Under the pieces are notes generated by a model, which saw only the letters and a program-made list of their open reading frames with translations, made no database searches and was not told the DNA's origin. Shown in pieces: positions 38,554 through 49,690 of a stretch of 64,000 nt of DNA. A program made the position numbers and the translations under genes. Each line of letters opens with the position of its first letter. The stretch's first letter is position 1. Source of the stretch: Hymenobacter radiodurans (GTDB lineage: Bacteria; Bacteroidota; Bacteroidia; Cytophagales; Hymenobacteraceae); contig NZ_CP037922.1 in the NCBI RefSeq assembly GCF_004355185.1, positions 1,798,001 to 1,862,000 of the forward strand, written 5' to 3'.

Positions 38554-39720
38554 ATGGCAGCTGAGAAAATACGAATCTTCGATACCACGCTGCGCGACGG
38601 CGAGCAAGTGCCAGGCTGTAAGCTAAACCGCGACGAGAAACTGATTATCGCGGAGCAGCTGGAACAGCTTGGCGTTGATGTTATTGAGGCTGGATTTCCC
38701 GTTTCCAGTCTTGGCGACTTTGAGGCGGTGCAGGCTATTGCGGCCCAAACCCGCGAAGCCACCGTTTGCGGTCTGAGTCGGGCTGTGGAAAACGATATTC
38801 GGGTAGCGGCTGATGCGCTGAAACCGGCGCGTTATCCGCGCATTCATACCGGTATCGGAACCTCCCAATCGCACATTTTGCACAAGCTTTGCAGCACGCA
38901 GGATGAAGTGCTGGAACGCGCCGTAGCGGCCGTAAAGCTGGCTAAATCCTTCGTGGAAGACGTCGAGTTTTATGCTGAGGACGCTGGTCGTACCGAGAAT
39001 ACCTATCTGGCTCGCGTGTGCGAAGCGGCTATTAGGGCCGGCGCCACCGTGCTGAATATTCCAGACACCACCGGCTACTGTCTGCCCGATGAGTACGGCG
39101 CCAAAATCAAGTATTTGCGCGAGAACGTGCGTGGCATTGAAAAGGTCTGTCTGTCAACGCATTGTCATAATGATTTGGGACTTGCCACGGCCAATTCTAT
39201 TGCTGGCGTGATGAATGGCGCCCGCCAGATCGAGTGCACCATCAATGGGGTAGGGGAGCGGGCTGGCAATACGGCGCTGGAAGAAGTCGTCATGATTTTG
39301 CGTCAACACCCTTACCTCCAACTCGATACCAATGTTATTTCCCAGCGCTTGGCTGACACTTCAGTGCTGGTTTCAACCATGATGGGAATGCCGGTGCAGC
39401 CCAATAAGGCTATTGTAGGTTCCAATGCCTTCTCCCATTCCAGCGGCATTCACCAGGACGGGGTAATCAAAAACCGCGAAACCTACGAAATCATCGATCC
39501 ACGCACGGTGGGTGTGGCCGATTCTTCAATTGTGCTCACGGCCCGCTCAGGACGGGCGGCGCTGGCGTACCGACTCCAAAAACTAGGCTATGAATTTGAC
39601 CGTCCGGCGCTCAACAAAGCATATGCTTGCTTTATGCAAATGGCTGACCGTCAGAAGGAAGTGGTGGATAATGATCTGCACTTATTAGTGGAACAAGAAA
39701 ATTTGGTAGCAGCTAATTAA
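38554..39720 (+). CDS. leuA: 2-isopropylmalate synthase (short form)
   Basis: 388-residue enzyme condensing acetyl-CoA with 2-ketoisovalerate, the first leucine-specific step. The TIM-barrel motif [19 protein letters not shown] is at the N-terminus, the metal-binding [19 protein letters not shown] near residue 205. The protein ends without the C-terminal leucine-binding regulatory domain of the long form of about 510 residues. Feedback control may therefore be weak or come from transcription. Homocitrate or citramalate synthase activity cannot be excluded, but the leuCDB neighbours favour leucine synthesis. Confidence 0.92.
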   Translation: MAAEKIRIFDTTLRDGEQVPGCKLNRDEKLIIAEQLEQLGVDVIEAGFPVSSLGDFEAVQAIAAQTREATVCGLSRAVENDIRVAADALKPARYPRIHTGIGTSQSHILHKLCSTQDEVLERAVAAVKLAKSFVEDVEFYAEDAGRTENTYLARVCEAAIRAGATVLNIPDTTGYCLPDEYGAKIKYLRENVRGIEKVCLSTHCHNDLGLATANSIAGVMNGARQIECTINGVGERAGNTALEEVVMILRQHPYLQLDTNVISQRLADTSVLVSTMMGMPVQPNKAIVGSNAFSHSSGIHQDGVIKNRETYEIIDPRTVGVADSSIVLTARSGRAALAYRLQKLGYEFDRPALNKAYACFMQMADRQKEVVDNDLHLLVEQENLVAAN

Positions 39721-39721
39721 C

Positions 39722-41113
39722 ATGGGCAAATCGTTAGTTGATAAAATCTGGGATGCGCACGTGGTGAAGGCCGTGGGCGACTTGGAGGTGTTTTACATCG
39801 ACCGCCATCTCATTCACGAGGTGACGAGTCCGCAGGCGTTCGATGAACTCGTGGCCCGTGGTTTGACCTTGCACAACCCCAGCCAGATTGTGGCCACCGC
39901 CGACCACAACGTACCCACGCGCAACCAGCACTTGCCGATTCAGGACCCGCTTTCGCGCTCCCAGGTAGATAAGTTGACCGAAAACTGCGCCAAGCATGGC
40001 GTTGAATTATTTGGCTTAGGTCATGAATACCAGGGTATTGTACACGTCATTGGGCCCGAGTTGGGCATTACTCAGCCCGGTATGACTATCGTGTGCGGCG
40101 ACAGCCACACCTCGACTCATGGCGCTTTTGGCGCCATTGCTTTTGGTATTGGTACGAGCCAAGTGACGCAGGTAATGGCCTCGCAATGCCTGCTGATTAG
40201 TCGGCCCAAGCGCATGCGCATCACTGTGGATGGTGAGTTGCGGCCGGGCGTCATGGCCAAAGACTTGATTTTGCACGTGATATCCCAGCTCGGGACGGGC
40301 GGCGCTACGGGCTACTTTGTGGAGTATGCGGGCAGCGCCATCCGGGCTTTGAGTATGGAAGGCCGCATGACGGTGTGCAATATGAGCATCGAAATGGGGG
40401 CCCGCGGGGGACTTATTGCGCCTGATAAAACTACGTTTGCTTACCTAAAAGGCCGTCCCTACGCCCCGCAAGGCGAGCGGTGGGAGCAGGCCGTGGCGTA
40501 TTGGCAAACCCTCTATTCTGATGCTGACGCTAACTTCGATGCGGAACTGAAATTCGATGCGGGGGGCATTTTGCCCATGATTACCTACGGCACCAATCCG
40601 GGAATGGGCATGGCGCTGAGTGGCACTATTCCGTTGCAGGTGCTGGAAGGTGAAGCAGCAAGCTTCGATAAGTCATTGAATTACATGGGGTTTGCTCCCG
40701 GTGAGTCGTTGCTGGGCAAGCCGATTAACTACGTGTTTATCGGCAGTTGCACCAACTCGCGCATTGAAGATCTACGCACGGTGGCGGCTTACGTGAAGGG
40801 CAAGCACAAGGCGCCGCACGTGGAGGCCATCATTGTGCCCGGCTCCAAGCAAGTGGAAAAGCAGGCCATTGCGGAAGGGCTTGATCAGGTGCTGACTGCT
40901 GCTGGCTTTGAGCTGCGCGAGCCCGGTTGCAGCGCTTGCCTGGCCATGAACGACGACAAGATTCCGGCGGGTGCCTACTGCGTTTCTACCTCTAACCGCA
41001 ACTTCGAGGGACGCCAAGGACCCGGTGCCCGCACATTGCTGGCTAGTCCGCTGGTAGCGGCTATTACTGCGGTGGAAGGGCGCATCGTGGACATTACCAA
41101 GTACTTAAACTAG
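39722..41113 (+). CDS. leuC: 3-isopropylmalate dehydratase large subunit
   Basis: 463-residue aconitase-family subunit that isomerises 2- to 3-isopropylmalate. It contains the [4Fe-4S] ligands: Cys in [16 protein letters not shown], and the CxxC in [17 protein letters not shown]. The N-terminus [11 protein letters not shown] and the [13 protein letters not shown] segment are typical. It starts one base after the leuA stop and 9 bases before leuD. Confidence 0.96.
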   Translation: MGKSLVDKIWDAHVVKAVGDLEVFYIDRHLIHEVTSPQAFDELVARGLTLHNPSQIVATADHNVPTRNQHLPIQDPLSRSQVDKLTENCAKHGVELFGLGHEYQGIVHVIGPELGITQPGMTIVCGDSHTSTHGAFGAIAFGIGTSQVTQVMASQCLLISRPKRMRITVDGELRPGVMAKDLILHVISQLGTGGATGYFVEYAGSAIRALSMEGRMTVCNMSIEMGARGGLIAPDKTTFAYLKGRPYAPQGERWEQAVAYWQTLYSDADANFDAELKFDAGGILPMITYGTNPGMGMALSGTIPLQVLEGEAASFDKSLNYMGFAPGESLLGKPINYVFIGSCTNSRIEDLRTVAAYVKGKHKAPHVEAIIVPGSKQVEKQAIAEGLDQVLTAAGFELREPGCSACLAMNDDKIPAGAYCVSTSNRNFEGRQGPGARTLLASPLVAAITAVEGRIVDITKYLN

Positions 41114-41122
41114 GCCGCGCCC

Positions 41123-41719
41123 ATGGAAAAGTTTCAAACCCTCCGCTCAACGGCCGTACCGCTGCCCATCGAAAACATCGATACGGACCAGATTATCCCG
41201 GCTCGTTTCCTCAAAGCCACAACCCGCGAAGGTTTCGGCGCCAACCTGTTCGCCGACTGGCGCTACACGGCCACCGGCCAGCCTAAAGAGAGCTTTGTGT
41301 TGAACGATGCGCGCTACGGGGGGCAAATTTTGCTGGCAGGCAAAAACTTCGGCTGTGGCTCCAGCCGCGAGCATGCCGCTTGGGCGCTCTACGATGCTGG
41401 TTTCAAGGTGGTCATCTCCAGCTACTTCGCGGATATTTTCAAAGGGAATGCCTTGAATACCGGGCTGTTGCCGCTGCAAGTTTCGGATGAGGTGCTGCAA
41501 CGACTTTTCCGGCAGGTAGAGCTGGAGCCGCAGACCCAGCTGGTCGTGGACCTGCCCACGCAGACGCTCACGGTGCCCGTGTGGGAGGAAAGCATCTGCT
41601 TTGCGCTGGATCCCTACAAGAAAGAATGCCTCATCAATGGGTACGACGACATTGATTTTCTCATCAACCAAAAAGCGGCCATTGCGGCCTACGAACAGCA
41701 GCGACCATGGGCATACTAA
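41123..41719 (+). CDS. leuD: 3-isopropylmalate dehydratase small subunit
   Basis: 198-residue swivelling subunit partnered with LeuC. Conserved segments are [17 protein letters not shown] and the substrate loop [17 protein letters not shown]. Normal length. Its last 13 bases overlap the start of leuB. Confidence 0.95.
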   Translation: MEKFQTLRSTAVPLPIENIDTDQIIPARFLKATTREGFGANLFADWRYTATGQPKESFVLNDARYGGQILLAGKNFGCGSSREHAAWALYDAGFKVVISSYFADIFKGNALNTGLLPLQVSDEVLQRLFRQVELEPQTQLVVDLPTQTLTVPVWEESICFALDPYKKECLINGYDDIDFLINQKAAIAAYEQQRPWAY

Positions 41720-42828
41720 GAAAGCGAATTGTAGTATTAGCCGGTGACGGCATCGGCCCGGAAGTGTGTCAGGAAGGCGTAAGGGTGCTGAAAGCCATTG
41801 CGGAGCGCTTTGGCCACGAGTTTATCTTCGACCACCAGCTCATGGGTGCCTGCGCCATTGATGCCACCGGCGACCCACTGCCCGAAAAAACGCTGGCTGC
41901 CTGTTGGCAGGCCGATGCGGTGCTGCTTGGGGCCATCGGCGACCCCAAGTACGACAACAACCCCGCGGCCAAAGTACGCCCCGAGCAAGGCCTGCTGAAG
42001 CTGCGCAAGTCGCTGGGCCTCTACGCCAACATTCGCCCCGTTACGGCCTACGACCGGTTGCTAGAGCACTCACCCCTCAAGAAAGACCGAATTCAGGGCG
42101 CCGATATGCTCATCTTCCGGGAGCTGACGGGGGGTATTTATTTCGGTGAAAAAGGCCGCACGGAGGATGGTGCCGCCTATGACCATTGCACCTACAATCG
42201 GGAGGAAATTGCCCGCATTGCTCACCGTGCTTTTCAGGCCGCTGATAACCGCCGGCAGAAACTAACACTGGTTGATAAAGCCAACGTGCTGGAAACGTCG
42301 CGCTTATGGCGAGAGGTAGTGCAGGAAATAGCCCCCCAGTACCCCAACGTGGTCGTCGATTACCTGTTCGTGGACAACGCGGCCATGCAGCTTATCCTCA
42401 ACCCGCGACAGTTCGACGTGATTCTTACCGAGAATATGTTCGGCGACATCCTCTCCGATGAAGCTTCCGTCATTGCCGGCTCCCTGGGCCTGCTGCCTTC
42501 TGCCTCCGTCGGCGACCAGATTGCCTTGTTCGAGCCTATCCACGGCTCTTTTCCGCAGGCCAAAGGCAAAGGCATTGCCAACCCCATTGCCACTATCCTT
42601 TCCACTGCTATGCTGCTGGAACACTTTGGTCTACAGGCCGAAGCTGACTGCGTGAAAGATGCGGTAAATAATGCACTGGAAAGAGGTGTGCTGACTCCCG
42701 AACTGACCGCTGGCGTGCCCTACACCACAGAGCAAGTGGGTAGCTTCATTGCCTATGGCGTCCTGGATTTGCAGGATTGTCAGTTGCACAGAAGCAACAT
42801 TGAAGTCGGCCTAAGCACGATTATATAG
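41707..42828 (+). CDS. leuB: 3-isopropylmalate dehydrogenase
   Basis: 373-residue NAD-dependent beta-decarboxylating dehydrogenase giving the leucine keto acid. It shows the cofactor-proximal [14 protein letters not shown], the arginine-rich substrate region ([20 protein letters not shown]), the catalytic [20 protein letters not shown], and the NAD loop ([19 protein letters not shown]). The leucine product is aminated by IlvE, encoded at the cluster start. Last gene of the run. Confidence 0.96.
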   Translation: MGILRKRIVVLAGDGIGPEVCQEGVRVLKAIAERFGHEFIFDHQLMGACAIDATGDPLPEKTLAACWQADAVLLGAIGDPKYDNNPAAKVRPEQGLLKLRKSLGLYANIRPVTAYDRLLEHSPLKKDRIQGADMLIFRELTGGIYFGEKGRTEDGAAYDHCTYNREEIARIAHRAFQAADNRRQKLTLVDKANVLETSRLWREVVQEIAPQYPNVVVDYLFVDNAAMQLILNPRQFDVILTENMFGDILSDEASVIAGSLGLLPSASVGDQIALFEPIHGSFPQAKGKGIANPIATILSTAMLLEHFGLQAEADCVKDAVNNALERGVLTPELTAGVPYTTEQVGSFIAYGVLDLQDCQLHRSNIEVGLSTII

Positions 42829-42842
42829 AGACTAACCAGAAC

Positions 42843-42936
42843 GTCATGCAGAGCGGAGCGAAGCATCTCGCCTGCTGATGACTGATTAGTAATCCTGGTA
42901 AACACGCGAGATGCTTCGGCTCCGCCTCTGCATGAC
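42843..42936. repeat. Intergenic palindromic repeat (GTCATGCAGAGCG family) after leuB
   Basis: Left arm GTCATGCAGAGCGGAGCGAA, right arm ending GCTCCGCCTCTGCATGAC, about 32 bases each with few mismatches around a 30-base loop. It lies 14 bases after leuB, before the terminator. Confidence 0.88.
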
Positions 42937-42955
42937 CGCCTGTTAGGTTGAAACG

Positions 42956-43002
42956 AAAAAAGCCCCCCGGCATACTACAAGAGTATGCCGGGGGGCTTTT
43001 TT
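42956..43002. terminator. Bidirectional terminator between leuB and gltD
   Basis: AAAAAAGCCCCCCGGCATAC pairs perfectly with its complement across a short loop, followed by TTTTTTG. It is flanked by A and T runs, so it works on both strands for the convergent leuB and gltD genes. Confidence 0.92.
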
Positions 43003-43021
43003 GACTCCAATACTCATTAGT

Positions 43022-44491
43022 TTAGGCAAACATGCCCACTGCGTTCTTGCTTGGCAGAGAAGTTTTGCCGGTCAAAAACATATCAACGCGGCGCGCTGCT
43101 TCACGGCCTTCCGAAATGGCCCAGACCACCAACGACTGCCCGCGGCGCATGTCGCCGGCCACGAATACATTGGGTAGATTAGTTTGATAGGTATTTTCCG
43201 GGGCGCGCACGTTGCCGCGCTCGTCTAAGGCCACGTTCAACTGCTCCAGAAGGCCTTCATACTGTGGAGACGCAAATCCTAAGGCCAGCAGCACCATGTC
43301 GCAAGGGATTTCGCGCTCCGAACCTTCGATTTCCTGAAAGGCGATGCGGCGGCCGAGTACATCGGTTTCCCAGGTTACGTCGGTGACGAGTACGGCCCGT
43401 AATTGTCCCTGCTCATTACCCAGAAATGCCTTAGTATGGATGCCCCAGTAACGGTGGCAGCCTTCCTCGTGGGAGGTGCTGGTGCGGAAAATGGTGGGGT
43501 AGCTGGGCCAGGGCGCGTGCGCGGGTCGGTCGGTGGAAGGCTCGTGCATGAAGGCAAATTGCGTCACCGAGCTGGCCTGCTGCCGGTTGGCCGTACCCAC
43601 GCAGTCGGAGCCTGTATCGCCACTGCCAATCACAATTACCCGACAGTCAGTGGCCAAAATAAGATCATTTGTGATGGGCAACTCACTCACCCGACGGTTG
43701 TGCTGGGTCAGGTAATCCATGGCGAAGTGAATGCCAGCCAAATCTCGACCCGGAATGGGCAGGTCGCGGGGCACGAGGGCGCCGCCCGCCAGCACTACGG
43801 CATCGAACGTGCGGGTAAGCTCCGTGGCGGGCAGGTCTTTGCCGATTTCGGTGTTGCAGCGGAACACGATGCCGTCTTCCTCCAGCAGTAGAATGCGGCG
43901 GTCAATTACCCATTTGTCCAGCTTGAAATCGGGGATTCCGTAGCGTAAAAGCCCCCCAGGCCGGTCGTCGCGCTCAAACACGGTTACGGAGTGACCCGCC
44001 TTGGCTAACTGCGCCGCCGCCGCCAAGCCCGCCGGACCCGAGCCAACCACCGCTACCGTCTTGCCTGACTTCAGAATGGGTGAAGTGGGCCGCACGTAGC
44101 CTTTGCTAAACGCAATTTCAATGATGTGCTTCTCAATTTCCTCAATGGCCACCGGCTCCCGGTTGATGCTTAACACGCACGCTGATTCGCAGGGCGCCGG
44201 GCAAATGCGGCCCGTAAACTCGGGGAAGTTATTGGTCGAAGACAGAATCTGATACGCCTGCTCCCAGTCGTGCTGGTACACCGCGTCGTTGAACTCGGGG
44301 ATGATGTTGCCCAGCGGACAGCCCGCGTGGCAAAACGGAATGCCGCAGTCCATGCACCGCGCCGCCTGATGATTCAACTGCTCCTCAGAGTACTTGCCGA
44401 CGAATTCCTGGTTGTGCGCCACCCGTTCCTGGGGCGCGGCCTTGGGGGGCAATTCTCGCTCAAATTCCTTGAATCCTGTGATGTGCGCCAT
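43022..44491 (-). CDS. gltD: Glutamate synthase small subunit
   Basis: 489-residue NAD(P)H-oxidising subunit that passes electrons to GltB. The N-terminal ferredoxin-like domain has cysteines in ARCMDCGIPFCHAGCPLGN and RICPAPCESACV. Two dinucleotide-binding folds follow: FAD at TVAVVGSGPAGLAAAAQLAK and NADPH around RVIVIGSGDTGSDCVG, with the closing VFVAGDMRRGQSLVVWAI motif. It lies downstream of gltB, separated by a 200-base composite repeat. Confidence 0.95.
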   Translation of the reverse strand: MAHITGFKEFERELPPKAAPQERVAHNQEFVGKYSEEQLNHQAARCMDCGIPFCHAGCPLGNIIPEFNDAVYQHDWEQAYQILSSTNNFPEFTGRICPAPCESACVLSINREPVAIEEIEKHIIEIAFSKGYVRPTSPILKSGKTVAVVGSGPAGLAAAAQLAKAGHSVTVFERDDRPGGLLRYGIPDFKLDKWVIDRRILLLEEDGIVFRCNTEIGKDLPATELTRTFDAVVLAGGALVPRDLPIPGRDLAGIHFAMDYLTQHNRRVSELPITNDLILATDCRVIVIGSGDTGSDCVGTANRQQASSVTQFAFMHEPSTDRPAHAPWPSYPTIFRTSTSHEEGCHRYWGIHTKAFLGNEQGQLRAVLVTDVTWETDVLGRRIAFQEIEGSEREIPCDMVLLALGFASPQYEGLLEQLNVALDERGNVRAPENTYQTNLPNVFVAGDMRRGQSLVVWAISEGREAARRVDMFLTGKTSLPSKNAVGMFA

Positions 44492-44505
44492 CGGAAGAGA
44501 GTTAT

Positions 44506-44700
44506 GTAGAGACGCGACACGTCGCGTCTCCTCGTTGAACGACTGGTTTTGAGCAGTTAATTAATTTCGCCCGTCATGCAGAGCGCAGCGAAGCATCTCG
44601 CGTGTTTGGTTGAGTTACTATTGCAACATCAGCACGCGAGATGCTTCGCTGCGCTCTGCATGACAGTTACGCGAGGAGACGCGACGTGTCGCGTCTCTAC
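44506..44700. repeat. Composite palindromic element between gltB and gltD
   Basis: Two perfect 29-base inverted copies (44506-44534 and 44672-44700), each itself containing the palindrome GAGACGCGAC-GTCGCGTCTC with two central bases, flank a GTCATGCAGAGCG-family palindrome (44573-44664). The right copy overlaps the gltB stop codon (44697-44699). The whole behaves like a small non-autonomous element nested with another, inserted at the 3' end of gltB. No coding capacity. Confidence 0.85.
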
Positions 44701-47700
44701 ACCGTTGCGTACCGCGCCTTTTGCAGCACCTTTTTGTATTCGGAAGGAAAGACCTTGACAAACTTGCCCGCTTCTTCGGCCCAGCTATCCAGCAGATAAG
44801 CCGCAAGCTGACTTTGGGTAAGCTGGACGTGCTTGCGCAGGAGCGCCCGAATCTGATCCTCATCGTCCGAGTCCAGCGGGTCCAACTCTACCATTTCGGT
44901 GTTGCAGTTATCGGGGAAGCTGCCGTCGGGGTCGTATATCCAGGCTAGGCCACCGCTCATGCCAGCGGCGAAGTTGCGGCCGGTTTTGCCCAGAATAAGG
45001 GCGCGGCCGCCCGTCATGTACTCGCAGCCGTGGTCGCCTACGCCTTCCACTACGGCCGTAGCGCCAGAATTGCGCACCGCAAACCGCTCCCCGGCCTGGC
45101 CCCGCACAAACAGCTCACCAGAAGTCGCGCCATACAAGGCTACATTGCCGATGATGATATTTTGCTCGGGCACAAATTGGCTATTGGGCGAAGGAAAAAT
45201 GACCAGTTGGGCCCCCGACAAGCCTTTACCGACATAGTCGTTGGCCTCGCCTTCCAGCGTAAGCGACAAGCCTTTGACGCTGAATGCGCCGAAGCTCTGC
45301 CCCGCCGAGCCACTAAACCGGAAGTTGATGGTATTGTGCGGCAGCCCCACCGCGTGGTAGCGCTTGGTTATCTCGTTAGAAAGCAGCGTGCCGATGGTAC
45401 GGTCGATGTTACGCACCTTGAAGGAAGCAAAAACCGGTACGCCTTCTTCCAACGCGGGTTGAGCATGTTGAAGCAGCTGCCAGTCGAGAATCTCGTCCAG
45501 GCCGTGGTCCTGGGTTTCGCTGTTATATAAAGTGCCCCCGAGGGGTTGGCGGCTGGGTGAAGCAACCCACTGAGGTCCAGGGTGCGAGCCTTCCAGTGGG
45601 TTATTTCGCGCACCTTCAAAAACTGCGTCCGGCCAACCATCTCGTTCACGGTGCGGAAGCCCAACTCCGCCATGATTTCGCGCAACTCTTCGGCCAGGAA
45701 GCGGAATAGGTTCACAATGTGCTCCGGCTGACCTGTGAACAGCTTACGCAACTCTGGGTCTTGGGTAGCTACACCTACGGGGCAGGTATTAAGGTGGCAT
45801 TTGCGCATCATCACGCAGCCGCCCGCAATGAGCGCAGCAGTGGCTACGCCCCATTCTTCGGCGCCGAGCAGGGCGGCAATGGCCAGGTCGCGCCCGGTTT
45901 TGAGCTGGCCATCGGCTTGCAGCACCACGCGGCTGCGGAGCTGGTTGCGCAGCAAAGTTTGGTGCGCTTCCGCTAGGCCCAGTTCCCAGGGTAAACCGGC
46001 GTGCTTAATGGAGCTCATGGGCGAAGCACCCGTGCCGCCGTCGTAGCCGGCAATGAGAATCACGTCGGCGTGCGCTTTGGCCACGCCCGCCGCAATGGTA
46101 CCGACGCCCGCCTTCGACACCAGCTTCACGTTGATGCGGGCGGCGCGGTTGGCATTTTTTAGGTCGAAAATCAGCTGGGCTAAATCCTCGATGGAGTAAA
46201 TGTCGTGGTGAGGTGGGGGCGAAATCAGGCCTACGCCGGGCGTGGCGTGGCGCACTCGTGCTATCCACTCATCGACCTTATGGCCAGGGAGTTGGCCGCC
46301 TTCGCCGGGTTTTGCCCCCTGGGCCATTTTGATTTGCAGCTCGTCGGCGTTGGTGAGGTAATGGGCCGTGACGCCGAAGCGAGCTGAGGCAATCTGCTTG
46401 ATACCGGAGCGCATAGAGTCGCCATTGGGCAGGGCCTCGTAGCGCATCGGATCTTCGCCGCCCTCGCCCGTATTGCTCTTGGCCCCAATGCGGTTCATGG
46501 CAATAGCCAGGGTGCTGTGCGCCTCGTGCGAGATGGAGCCAAACGACATGGCTCCCGTCGCAAAGCGCCGCATGATGTCCTCGACGGGCTCCACCTCATT
46601 GAGGGAAATTGGCTCGCGGTGGTGGGCAAAATCCAGCAGGCTCCGGATGCTGAACAACCGATCAGTTTGCTCATTGAGCAGACGGGCATAGCGCTGATAG
46701 GTTGCGTAGTTGTTGGTGCGAGTGGCGTGCTGAAGCAGGTGCACCGTTTCAGGGTTAAACATGTGCGCCTCGCCCCGGCGCCGCCACTGGTACACGCCCC
46801 CGTCGGGTAGCAGTTGTTGCTCCTCGGGGGTAGTGCTTTTGAAGCCCTGAAAGTGCTTATACAGCGTCTCCCGGGCTATTTCATCGAAGCCTAACCCGCC
46901 AATGCGCGTAACGGCCCCAGTGAAACAGTGGTCTACAACTTCCTGGTTGAGGCCCAGAATCTCAAACACCTGCGCGCCGTGATACGATTGCAACGTTGAG
47001 ATTCCCATTTTAGAGAAAATCTTGAGCAAGCCATCGCACACGGCCTTGACGTAGTTTTTGACCAGTTGCGGATGAGCTTCCGGCGAGTCAAATTGCCCCC
47101 CAGCCTGCATGGTTTGGATGGTAGACAGGGCCAGATACGGATTGATGGCCGTAGCTCCAAACGCCAGCAGACAAGCAAAGTGATGCACTTCCCACACGTC
47201 GCCGGCTTCGACCACCAGTCCCACCGACCCTCGATACCCCTTGCGGATAAGGTGGTGATGCACAGCCGATACCGCCAGCAGCGACGGAATAGGCGCATGC
47301 TCCGAATCCAAAGCGCGGTCGGAGAGAATAAGCACCTCAAACCCATCGCTCACCGCATCCTCCGCGTAGCGACACAGCCTGTCGACGCCATTTTGCAAAG
47401 AGCCAGGTTTGCCATCCGCCTTGAAGTAGCTCATCAATGTTTTTGCGTGAAACAGGCCAGTATCGATGCTGCGCAGCTTTTCCAACTCGTGGTTAGTCAG
47501 GATGGGCTGATGCAATGCCACGCAGTGACAGTGCATTTTGTCCTCGTCGAGGATGTTGCCGTTGTTGCCTATGAACGTGGCCAAACTCATCACCAGTCGC
47601 TCCCGAATCGGGTCGATGGGCGGGTTAGTGACCTGGGCAAAAAACTGCTTGAAGTAGCTGGAAAGGTGCTGGGGCTGGTCGGAGAGCACCGCTAGCGGCA

Positions 47701-49213
47701 CATCTACGCCCATGGACCCAATGGGCTCTTTGCCCTCCACGGCCATGGGCGTGATGATGCTGTCAATATCCTCGCGGGTGTAGCCAAATACTTGGTGGTA
47801 TTTGAACACCGATTCGGCCGATAAATCGGTGAACATCTGGCGTGGTTCGGGCAACTCTTCTAACCGAATCTGGTACTCGTTTAGCCACTGCCCGTACGGC
47901 TGCTGGCTGGCGGCTTGGGCTTTCAGCTCCTCATCGGTGATAATTTGCCCCCCAACAGTATCCACGAGCAGCATTTTGCCGGGCTGCAAGCGGCCTTTCT
48001 GCACAATCTTGGAATCGGGAATAGGTAAGACGCCCGCCTCCGAAGCCACCAGCACGCGCCCATCATTAGTAACCACGTAGCGCAGGGGCCGCAATCCATT
48101 GCGGTCGAGCATGGCCCCGATCATCTTGCCATCGGTAAAGAGCAAGGCCGCCGGACCGTCCCAGGGGCCCATAAATGTGGCGTGAAATTCGTAGAACGCC
48201 TTTTTCAGCGGGTCCATCTGGGTGTTGCCGTCCCAGGCTTCGGGCACGAGCATCATCATCACATGGGGCAAGGAGCGGCCCGAGTGCAGCAGAATCTCAG
48301 CAATGTTGTCGAGGCAAGCGGAGTCCGACTGATTGTTGTCGATTACGGGCAGCAGCATGTCCATTTCCTCGGCCGAGAAATAAGGAGAGACGTAGGAGCG
48401 AAGGCCGGCATAAAACCAGTTCAGATTGCCCCGCAGTGTGTTTATCTCGCCATTATGGGCCAGTAACCGGAACGGATGCGCCAGCTTCCAGGATGGAAAC
48501 GTATTCGTGGAAAAGCGTGAATGCACCATCCCAAACCCCGACGTCACGCGCGAATCGGACAGGTCGGGGAAGTAATGGCGCACTTGATAGGTGGTCAGCT
48601 GGCCTTTGTACACAATAACACGGCAGGAAAGCGAGGCGAAGTAGAAATCATCTGCCGCTTCCGGCACCGCTTCTATAACCGTTTTCGTAATCAGCCGCCG
48701 CAGCACAAATAGCTTACGCTCAAAGTCTTCACTAGTGGTAATGCCGGTTGGCCGCGCCACAAACACTTGCTCCATGACGGGCTCCGCTGCTAAGGCCGTC
48801 TGCCCAATACCAGTTGGGTTCACCGGGACCGGCCGATACCCCAGCAGCTGGAAGCCCAGCTTTTCAGCAGCGGCATTAATAATAGAGCGGCAGGATTCGC
48901 GCTGGGGGGCATTTTTGGGCAAAAACACCATGCCCACCCCATAGCAGCCCGGCTCAGGCAACCGAATGTTGAGGGCCGTGCACTCTTCCAGAAAAAACCA
49001 GTGCGGCACTTGCAACAGCAAACCGGCTCCATCGCCCGAATCGGAGTCGCAGCCACAGGCGCCGCGATGCTCCATGTTTTCCAGCATGGTCAGCGCATCC
49101 GCAATCGTTTGGTGCGACTTATGGCCGGTGAGAGAAGTGATAAAACCGGTACCACATGCATCATGCTCAAATTCGGGGCGGTACAGGCCTTGCGGGTCAG
49201 TAGATTTCATCAC
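44697..49213 (-). CDS. gltB: Glutamate synthase large subunit, frame broken near the C-terminus in this sequence
   Basis: Makes glutamate from glutamine and 2-oxoglutarate. Cys20 ([12 protein letters not shown]) is the expected N-terminal nucleophile of the glutaminase domain after removal of a 19-residue propeptide. The FMN domain and [3Fe-4S] cysteines ([16 protein letters not shown]) are intact. The frame breaks at C5 (45535-45539; G5 on the coding strand): one more base restores [20 protein letters not shown] and runs into the C-terminal beta-helix domain ([17 protein letters not shown]) to the stop at 44697. The repaired length is about 1505 residues, normal for GltB. A sequencing error is the likelier reason. 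Confidence 0.94.
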
Positions 49214-49284
49214 CAGAAGTAGGGCGTTAGGGTTCTATCGTGCTGAGCATGGAGCAGCAGCACAGGGTTATAAGTGAGGCAGTA

Positions 49285-49339
49285 CCAAAAAAGAAATAGG
49301 TACCGACTGAGGAAAAAACATCTTCAGTCGGTACCTATT
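49285..49339 (-). terminator. Terminator of the DUF3850 gene
   Basis: Perfect 16-base stem AATAGGTACCGACTGA (49295-49310) with its complement (49324-49339). On the minus strand the stem directly follows the DUF3850 stop and is followed by a T-rich run, TCTTTTTT. It insulates gltB downstream. Confidence 0.85.
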
Positions 49340-49342
49340 CGG

Positions 49343-49690
49343 TTACCACAATCTGGTGTCGCTTACGCCAGGCGGCAGCGGCCGCAACTCGGTTAAGCCC
49401 AAGATGCACCAGCCAGCTTGCAGGCCAAAAGCGCCGCCCTGCAGCACGTAGCTGATCCAGCGGGCCGTGGAGCGGCCACTGTAGGTCTCGCTTTCTGGTT
49501 CGTATTCGCACAACTGCACGGCGTCGCCCACTTGATAATTGCGGTCGTTTTCGCGCACGTCAAACGTCTTGGCCCCCGACAATGTAGCTTCGAAGCAGGC
49601 GGGCCAGATTTTGAGCTCGTGGGTGCGGGTGTGCGACAGGGAAGTAGGTTGATCTAGGGTTGCTATATGGGTAATCATGCTGATGGTCAT
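49343..49690 (-). CDS. DUF3850 domain protein (ASCH/PUA-like fold)
   Basis: About 115 residues. The region HELKIWPACFEATLSGAKTF followed by DVRENDRNYQVGDAVQLCEY matches the DUF3850 pattern, a small beta-barrel of the ASCH/PUA superfamily thought to bind RNA or modified nucleotides. The C-terminal strands SYVLQGGAFGLQAGWCILGL close the barrel. Such proteins are often phage- or plasmid-borne; here it stands alone with its own terminator. ATG 49690 and ATG 49678 are both possible starts. Confidence 0.8.
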   Translation of the reverse strand: MTISMITHIATLDQPTSLSHTRTHELKIWPACFEATLSGAKTFDVRENDRNYQVGDAVQLCEYEPESETYSGRSTARWISYVLQGGAFGLQAGWCILGLTELRPLPPGVSDTRLW

